From a virus, in the IMG/VR virus record IMGVR_UViG_3300034104_000225, positions 1 to 26,371 of that record: a stretch of DNA of 26,371 nt, one strand, 5' to 3'. This document shows, one piece after another, positions 21,400 to 26,371 of this stretch; positions within the stretch are counted from its first letter, which is position 1, and each line of letters opens with the position of its first letter. The notes beneath the pieces are model-generated. The model was not told the origin of the DNA. It made no database searches and worked only from the letters and a program-made list of their open reading frames with translations. The position numbers and the translations under genes were made by a program.

Positions 21400-21819
21400 A
21401 TGGCTGTATTTCTAAATAACAAGGTCGGCGTGAAGATTAACACTGTCGATCTTTCTGATCACGTTACATCTGTAACTCTTAACCGTACCTTCGATGAGCT
21501 CGAAGTAACAGCGATGGGCGATGGCGGGCACAAGTTCGTTAAAGGCCTCGAAGCATCATCTGTCACAATTGACTTTCTCAATGACACAGCGTCTGCAAAC
21601 GTCCTAGCGACTTTGCAAGCTGCATGGGGAACGAACGTCACTATCGTTCTACTTCAAGAAAAGGGCACCGCAGTATCTGCGACTAACCCTCTCTACACGA
21701 TGACATGCTTGATCAACAACACGACAGATATTAACGGCGCAGTCGGTGACCTCTCAACTCAGAGCCTCACATTCAACGTCTCTGGTACTATCGCAGTTAC
21801 AAGTACAGGCACATTCTAA
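21400..21819 (+). CDS. Major tail tube protein (unit B)
   Basis: A 139-aa homologue of the product at 5314, over 90% identical by eye, with the same start MAVFLNNKVGVKINTVDLSD and the same length. Such similarity next to strongly diverged capsid and tape measure genes suggests either strong constraint or recent sharing of this segment. A 57-base identical tract spans its start codon in both units. Confidence 0.85.
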   Translation: MAVFLNNKVGVKINTVDLSDHVTSVTLNRTFDELEVTAMGDGGHKFVKGLEASSVTIDFLNDTASANVLATLQAAWGTNVTIVLLQEKGTAVSATNPLYTMTCLINNTTDINGAVGDLSTQSLTFNVSGTIAVTSTGTF

Positions 21820-21842
21820 GAAACTAAACAAAGGGGCACAGC

Positions 21843-22103
21843 ATGGCAAAGTTAATAGTAACAATGGCAGACAACGTAGTTCACGAGATCGAGATCACTC
21901 CTCGCCTCGAGTACGCGTTCGAGTTATATGCGAAGAAAGGCTTTCATCGTGCGTTTCAAGAAGATCAGAAACAGAGCGATGTCTATTGGCTTGCATGGGA
22001 AGGACTGCGCCTTAATGGGGTAACAGTCAAACCATTCGGGCCTGACTTCCTTGACACGCTCAAGGGCGTGGACATTGGTGACTCAGCCCCTTTGGAAAGC
22101 TAG
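21843..22103 (+). CDS. Tail assembly chaperone, short form (unit B)
   Basis: An 86-aa frame-0 product starting MAKLIVTMADNVVHEIEITP with FELYAKKGFHRAF and DVYWLAWEGLRLNG, homologous to the one at 5757. The 3' end differs (SAPLES instead of SDPLA) but keeps the slippery heptamer. GGGGCAC precedes the ATG in both units. Confidence 0.85.
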   Translation: MAKLIVTMADNVVHEIEITPRLEYAFELYAKKGFHRAFQEDQKQSDVYWLAWEGLRLNGVTVKPFGPDFLDTLKGVDIGDSAPLES

Positions 22104-22267
22104 GGAAGGATAGTCTCCATTACTTGATCGCTCGTCTGAGCATCGAGACGGCTATCCCTCCGCAAGCATTGATAGATTTAGATCCGTCAATGTTGGAGAT
22201 GATACTGAAAGCACTACAAGACAGAGCAAAGGAGACGCGAGATGCCAACAGAAGTAAAAGGCGCTAA
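21843..22267 (+). CDS. Tail assembly chaperone, -1 frameshift fusion (unit B)
   Basis: Frame 0 to Leu at 22092-22094 and then the -1 frame from 22094 to the TAA at 22265-22267 gives 141 aa (84 + 57), exactly the length of the unit A fusion. The extension reads GKLGKD, then HYLIARLSIETAIPPQ, LIDLDPSMLEMILKALQDRA and KRR. Its residues are well conserved with unit A while codons differ, which proves translation of this frame. It overlaps the next gene by 26 bases. Confidence 0.88.
22088..22094 (+). promoter_or_regulatory. Programmed -1 frameshift site CCCTTTG (unit B)
   Basis: C CCT TTG in frame 0, two sense codons before the frame-0 stop (22101-22103). It is at the same distance from the start codon as in unit A. 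The heptamer is unchanged whereas bases 3' of it (GAAAGCTAG against GCCTAATCG) are not, so the slip site itself is selected. Confidence 0.85.
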
Positions 22268-22751
22268 CGCACTCCTCAAAGCTCTTAAGAAGTTCGCTCC
22301 AGACCTTGCTAAAGAAACTCGTGATGAGCTGGTGGGATTCCTCAAGCCGATTGTAAAAAAGGCGAGAGGATTCCTACCCTCTAACGATGAGATGCCTTCT
22401 GGATTCGTCAAGCACGAAGTCAAGACCGCAAGGTTCCCAATGTACGACGCAGCAGAAGCACGCCGTGGAATTGGCTACAAACTAACACCGACCAAGCCTA
22501 ATCGCCAAGGCTGGTCTTCTTCTGTTTCAATTCATAACAAGACAGCAGGCGGCGCGATCTTTGAGACCGCAGGCCGTAAGTCTGGCATTACTGGTCGATT
22601 CAGTCCTCAGATGCCCGGCACTTTAGCAGGCGGCGGCAAGATGGCAGGCCGCGCAATGTTTAAGGCATACAAAGAAGACGAAGGCAAAGCCAAGGCCGCA
22701 ATTGTTAAAGCCCTAGAGGCTGCAGCTATTAAGTTCGCGAGGAGTAAGTAA
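22242..22751 (+). CDS. HK97 gp10-like / minor structural protein (unit B)
   Basis: A 169-aa homologue of the product at 6156: MPTEVKGANALLKALKKFAP, KPIVKKARGFLPSN, YKLTPTKPNRQGW, IHNKTAGGAIFETAGRKS and KMAGRAMFKAYKEDEG are aligned blocks. The segment between ESG/EVK (about 55) and the first YKL motif, and that after RKS, vary. It starts within the frameshifted chaperone extension and its stop overlaps the tape measure ATG. Confidence 0.6.
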   Translation: MPTEVKGANALLKALKKFAPDLAKETRDELVGFLKPIVKKARGFLPSNDEMPSGFVKHEVKTARFPMYDAAEARRGIGYKLTPTKPNRQGWSSSVSIHNKTAGGAIFETAGRKSGITGRFSPQMPGTLAGGGKMAGRAMFKAYKEDEGKAKAAIVKALEAAAIKFARSK

Positions 22752-24448
22752 TGAGTAACCTACTAGTCTCCCTCGTTGCAGAATGGAAAGGTCAAGCGGC
22801 ATTTAAGAAAGCCGACACCGCTACAGACAAACTTAACAAAGGCGTAAAGAAGCTAGCCCGTAATTTAGGTTTGGCTTTAGGTGGCGCAGGGTTAGCCAAG
22901 TTTGCTAAAGATTCAATAAAGGCATTCGCAGATGAAGAGAAGTCTGTAGCGATGCTATCCAATGCCCTAGAAAACTTAGGCATGGCTAAGCAAGCCGATC
23001 AGATTTACGCCTACATCGATGCTCTACAGATGGCTACGGGCGTCTCAGATGACGACCTACGTCCAGCCTTTCAGAAACTAGCGACAGCTGGATTGAATGC
23101 GGCAGATGCTCAAGCAGTCCTCGCACTTGCCCTAGATGTCTCAGCTGGATCAGGTAAGGATCTCAATACTGTCTCGGTAGCACTTTCTCGTGCAGTAACG
23201 GGTAACACGACAGCCCTTGGCAAGTTAGGCGTAGGTCTTACTAAAGACGAACTTAAGACGATGGATCTAAATGACATCATGCTTAAGCTTGCAGACACTT
23301 ACAGAAACTCAGCTTCAAAGGCTGCCGATACATTCGCGGGCAAGATGGCACGGCTAAGCGTAGCCATCGACACGGCTAAAGAATCTATAGGTAAGGGTCT
23401 TGTTGATGGCCTTATGCTTGCCACAGGATCTGCATCGATCGATGATCTCCAGAGCAAGATAGTTAATCTAGGAACTAACTTAGCGGCGATCTTTGTAGCT
23501 ACAGGTAACTTGATATATGAGAATTGGTTCTTAATCAAGCAGCTCGGTATTGCTTTGATCGCTGCCTTTACAGCTGCCAAGGTTTATGCGGGAGTCATCG
23601 CCTTCATTGCGCTAGTAAAGAAACTTAAGGTCGCTTTGGCAGCCCTAAGAGCGACAGGCTTTGCCGCAGCCGTGGCAACCATGGCAGCCATTAACCCCGT
23701 CGGTGCAGTCTTTGCCGCTGGTGCATTAGTCACCGCAATCATCGCGGGCAATAAAGTCCTCGATAAGTTCAACGAAAGCAAATCAGAAGCGGAGAAGCCA
23801 TTTAAGGCACCGGACTTCTCTGGCTTGACAACTCCTAATTACGGCGATGCAAAGCGTTTAGAGGATCTTAAGATCAAAGCCGCCAAGGCTCAGGAGAAGG
23901 CTGCTAAAGAATCTATAAAATTGCAGAAACTTTCTAAGGTGTTTGATCTTAGTTACATTCAGATTTACGCAGCGTTACAGGGACAACTTTCAGAAGAAGA
24001 AAGAACTCGCGTCCGTTTGCAGTTAGCCTTGCTCGAGGAGAACGTAGGCGCGGCAGATCATCTATCTAAGAAACTGGCAGATAGCCAAGGCAAGACTTCG
24101 ATGCTTTCGACTTTCTTGCGTACCTTGCCAGATGCTAAGAACCCATTCGAGAAGTGGGGCGACTATCTAAAGGCAATCGAGCTAGAAGCTAAACGCATCG
24201 GAGCGATGAGCTTTACTACAGCCGCAGCCGATGGCACCGCTGCACAACCTTTCGGCGTAGGTGGAGCGTTAGGCCTTGAAGACCTGCGTGGGCAGAGTGC
24301 AGCTGTGCCACAGATAAACATCACCGTAGAACTCGACGGCCAGACAGTCGGTGGAGCAATCCGTGACGGTCAGATTAACGACTCACTCTCTGGATCATTT
24401 AATCAAGTAAATCGAGGTTCAGGATTTAAAGGCGCCATAGCAATATGA
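22751..24448 (+). CDS. Tape measure protein (unit B)
   Basis: A 565-aa tape measure, 36 residues longer than in unit A. The first 220 residues align with unit A (KGQAAFKKADTATDKLNK; GKGLVD near 214-219). Then comes a block absent from unit A: residues about 262-333 are strongly hydrophobic (LIKQLGIALIAAFTAAK, VIAFIALVKK, NPVGAVFAAGALVTAIIAG), like membrane-inserting segments of other tape measures. A Lys/Ala coiled coil (about 370-440) and the conserved C terminus (INITVELDGQTVGGAI, NDSLSGSF) follow. Stop and next start overlap as ATGA. Confidence 0.88.
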   Translation: MSNLLVSLVAEWKGQAAFKKADTATDKLNKGVKKLARNLGLALGGAGLAKFAKDSIKAFADEEKSVAMLSNALENLGMAKQADQIYAYIDALQMATGVSDDDLRPAFQKLATAGLNAADAQAVLALALDVSAGSGKDLNTVSVALSRAVTGNTTALGKLGVGLTKDELKTMDLNDIMLKLADTYRNSASKAADTFAGKMARLSVAIDTAKESIGKGLVDGLMLATGSASIDDLQSKIVNLGTNLAAIFVATGNLIYENWFLIKQLGIALIAAFTAAKVYAGVIAFIALVKKLKVALAALRATGFAAAVATMAAINPVGAVFAAGALVTAIIAGNKVLDKFNESKSEAEKPFKAPDFSGLTTPNYGDAKRLEDLKIKAAKAQEKAAKESIKLQKLSKVFDLSYIQIYAALQGQLSEEERTRVRLQLALLEENVGAADHLSKKLADSQGKTSMLSTFLRTLPDAKNPFEKWGDYLKAIELEAKRIGAMSFTTAAADGTAAQPFGVGGALGLEDLRGQSAAVPQINITVELDGQTVGGAIRDGQINDSLSGSFNQVNRGSGFKGAIAI

Positions 24449-25689
24449 CCCTGCCAGCCACTATCTCGGTATCTTTCGACTTTAGCCAAGGCGCTACCTT
24501 TGGCCTTGGTTTCGTTATCGGCGACGATAAATACGGAGTTATTGGCACCGGTACATTCGCAGCCTCAGCCGTACCTGAACCAGTAGTCGATCTTAGTGAT
24601 GTCACTCGATCCATTAAGATCAGCCGTGGCCGCAACATCATGCGCGACACCTACGAGTCCGGTAGCTGCACCGTCCGAGTCTTAGATCCTAATTCTTACT
24701 TCAATCCTCAGAATGTTTCTAGTCCCTATTTTGGCTATCTGACTCCATTAAGAAAGATCCGTGTCGCTGCTACGACAGACACAGCGCAGGAGTTCTTATT
24801 CTCTGGATACGTCGATACCTATAAGTATTACTATCCAACAGGCCAAGAGATTGGCTACGTAGACATCATCTGCAATGATGCCTTTAGGCTCTTTCAAATG
24901 GCCAACGTGGCAAGCATAACAGGGGCAACGGCTGGCCAGACTACAGGCACCCGTATCACTAAGATCCTCGATCAGCTCTCATTCCCTACATCGATGCGAA
25001 TTACAGACACAGGATCCACAACAGTCCAGGCAGATCCGGGCACAGCTCGAACATCCCTTGCAGCCCTCAAGGCGGCAGAGTTTGCAGAACAGGGCGCATT
25101 CTTTATGTTGCCAGATGGCACAGCAGAGTTTAAGGATCGCGCTGATGTCGTGGCATCTCTAGCGGCTACCCCTATCGAGTTCAATCAGACAACAGGGATT
25201 CCGTACTCAGACCTTAAATACGCTTTCGATGATAAGCTCATTATCAATCAGGCCAGCATGACACGCGTTGGCGGCACAGCACAGACCGCCGTGAACGTTG
25301 ATTCATCGGCTAAGTATTTCCCACATGGCACCACAGTCACAGAGATGATTCCAGAGACAGATGCTCAAGTCTTAGACATCGCCAAGATATACGTGGCAAC
25401 TAGAGCAGAGACTACGATCCGCATCGATGCCATGACTGTCGATCTACTTGATACAGACGTCCCAACGGATACCATGATCGGGCTCGATTACTTTGATAAC
25501 GTGAAAATCACTAACGTCCAACCAGACGGCAGTACAATCGTGAAGACCTTGCAGGTGCAGGGCTTGGCATGGGATATCACCCCAAACTCTATGAAGTGCA
25601 CAGTGACAACACTGGAACCAATAGTCGAGGGATTCATCATCGGATCATCGACTTACGGTATAATCGGACAATCCATACTGGGATACTAG
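24445..25689 (+). CDS. Minor tail protein (distal tail / baseplate hub, unit B)
   Basis: A 414-aa homologue of the product at 8248 with identical length. MTLPATISVSFDFSQGATFG, GRNIMRDTYESGSCTVRV, FLFSGYV and EGFIIGSSTYGIIGQS are shared; the region near 10-60 and the middle vary. The last stretch contains TATAAT at 25659 as in unit A. It links the tape measure to the lineage-specific adhesion gene that follows. Confidence 0.8.
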   Translation: MTLPATISVSFDFSQGATFGLGFVIGDDKYGVIGTGTFAASAVPEPVVDLSDVTRSIKISRGRNIMRDTYESGSCTVRVLDPNSYFNPQNVSSPYFGYLTPLRKIRVAATTDTAQEFLFSGYVDTYKYYYPTGQEIGYVDIICNDAFRLFQMANVASITGATAGQTTGTRITKILDQLSFPTSMRITDTGSTTVQADPGTARTSLAALKAAEFAEQGAFFMLPDGTAEFKDRADVVASLAATPIEFNQTTGIPYSDLKYAFDDKLIINQASMTRVGGTAQTAVNVDSSAKYFPHGTTVTEMIPETDAQVLDIAKIYVATRAETTIRIDAMTVDLLDTDVPTDTMIGLDYFDNVKITNVQPDGSTIVKTLQVQGLAWDITPNSMKCTVTTLEPIVEGFIIGSSTYGIIGQSILGY

Positions 25690-25699
25690 GAGACAAACA

Positions 25700-26371
25700 A
25701 TGGCTGCAGGCTTAGGATATAAAGAGTTCTCGACGGGTGACGTATTAACCGCCGCAGACGCTAACGGCTATCTAGCCTCTCAGGTAGTGATGGTCTTTGC
25801 TAGTGCGGCAGCTCGCACATCTGCAATCGCCTCACCTCAAGAAGGCATGATCTCCTATCTCAAGGATACGAACTCAACCGAGTATTACTCAGGCTCGGCT
25901 TGGGTTGCTATCTCAGGCGGAGCTAGTGGATTGGTGCTTATTACTACACTAAGCCCTTCAGGCGTTACAGAAGTAACAGCTGACTCGATCTTTACTTCAA
26001 CTTATGAGAATTACTTGATCGAGATCGCACTAGATCAGACGGCTAACTCTGTTCTATATGCTCAACTGCGATCAGGCGGAAGTAACTTAACTTCTGCCAC
26101 GTATACATACGATGCCGTTGGCGGTCCCGCACAAACAGCCCAAACAGCCTGGGAAATTTCAGCCAACACTGGAAGCGGTTGCACTTTAGTAAGTGCTTTA
26201 ACTTTATTTCGACCACAACTAGCAAATCCAACTTTCGGCGTCGGTTCACGAATGGCAAGCGTGGACAATTTTGCGCAGCAATACGGATACATTAACACAA
26301 GCGCAGCAGCTTATGACGGGCTTAGAATTTTTGGAAGTTCTGGAAATATTACAGGCAAGATCAGAATCTAC
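25700..26371 (+). CDS. Tail fibre-like protein, 3' end outside the window (unit B)
   Basis: Open from ATG 25700 (AGGAGA ribosome site 25688-25693) to the window edge, 224 codons. The N terminus (STGDVLTAADANGYLASQ) resembles the start of the 129-aa unit A protein and of many phage fibre or appendage proteins, and EGMISYLKDTNSTEYYSG, then SAWVAISGG, is a phrase typical of fibre N-terminal domains. The rest, beta-rich and Ser/Thr/Gly-rich (SANTGSGCTLVSALTL), has no counterpart in unit A. It is probably the receptor-binding or fibre shaft protein of the second lineage. End and full length unknown. Confidence 0.6.
   Translation, partial: MAAGLGYKEFSTGDVLTAADANGYLASQVVMVFASAAARTSAIASPQEGMISYLKDTNSTEYYSGSAWVAISGGASGLVLITTLSPSGVTEVTADSIFTSTYENYLIEIALDQTANSVLYAQLRSGGSNLTSATYTYDAVGGPAQTAQTAWEISANTGSGCTLVSALTLFRPQLANPTFGVGSRMASVDNFAQQYGYINTSAAAYDGLRIFGSSGNITGKIRIY

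Larger units (their letters stand above)
16078..26371 (+). repeat. Unit B: second, diverged copy, truncated at the window edge
   Basis: This stretch repeats the first 10.3 kb of unit A in the same order and orientation, from the HNH tail through the minor tail protein. The proteins are homologous throughout but similarity varies strongly by gene, and the last gene (25700 onward) keeps only a short N-terminal resemblance to its counterpart at 9502. Differences in well-conserved genes are mostly synonymous and all reading frames are open, so both copies look like functional, selected genes rather than decayed duplicates. Confidence 0.9.

Noticed and set aside
26043-26298. Two reverse-strand frames near the window end
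   Set aside because: They are opposite the open fibre-like gene, lack start signals, and resemble no known protein.
1-26371. Tandem prophages integrated in a host chromosome
   Set aside because: No integrase, repressor, attachment-site repeat, tRNA or host gene is visible at the junction near 16078. The idea cannot be excluded but has no positive support.

Overview
The window looks like tailed-phage DNA (siphovirus type with an HK97-like head). All recognisable genes are on the + strand, tightly packed, and mostly joined by 1-4 base stop/start overlaps (ATGA, TAATG). I see no cellular housekeeping genes, tRNA, rRNA, integrase, repressor or CRISPR array. Mid-range base composition, putative leaderless transcription of the portal gene, and a gene set resembling the very small (about 15-17 kb) siphoviruses of Actinobacteria suggest an actinobacterial host, perhaps aquatic. 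That host call is inference only.

The main feature is that the window holds two diverged, head-to-tail copies of one phage-like unit. Unit A spans 1-16077. Unit B starts at 16078 and is cut by the window edge at 26371. Position 1 corresponds to 16078, and gene order is the same for 10.3 kb. Conservation is uneven: terminase, tail tube and several connectors are very similar; portal and minor tail protein intermediate; capsid and tape measure much more diverged; the adhesion region is replaced. Unit A, from the terminase to the HNH gene before the next terminase, may be a complete genome of about 16.1 kb.

Layout of unit A. Packaging and head: large terminase, portal, fused prohead protease-major capsid, an intergenic hairpin, head-tail adaptor, tail-completion-like protein, a conserved 33-aa peptide. 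Tail: tail tube, a -1 frameshifted pair of tail assembly chaperones, a gp10-like protein, tape measure, minor tail protein. Adhesion: a small fibre-like protein, a glycine-rich protein, a conserved 99-aa protein. Lysis: M15-type endolysin, holin-like protein, one-TM protein. Then a compact set of accessory and DNA-related genes: metallophosphoesterase, DUF6378-like protein, a recombination-type protein, several zinc-ribbon proteins, a PD-(D/E)xK nuclease, an exported transglycosylase-like protein, and two adjacent HNH proteins leading into the unit B terminase.

Unit B repeats this order from terminase to a different fibre-like gene. Having two diverged copies exposes elements that one genome would not: a hairpin after the capsid gene with three compensated base pairs, a TATAAT box at identical spacing before both portal genes, and a CCCTTTG slippery heptamer at the same codon of both chaperone genes. 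Whether the two units are physically joined (heterodimer, tandem prophages, dual structural module) or are two strains merged in assembly cannot be decided from the sequence alone.
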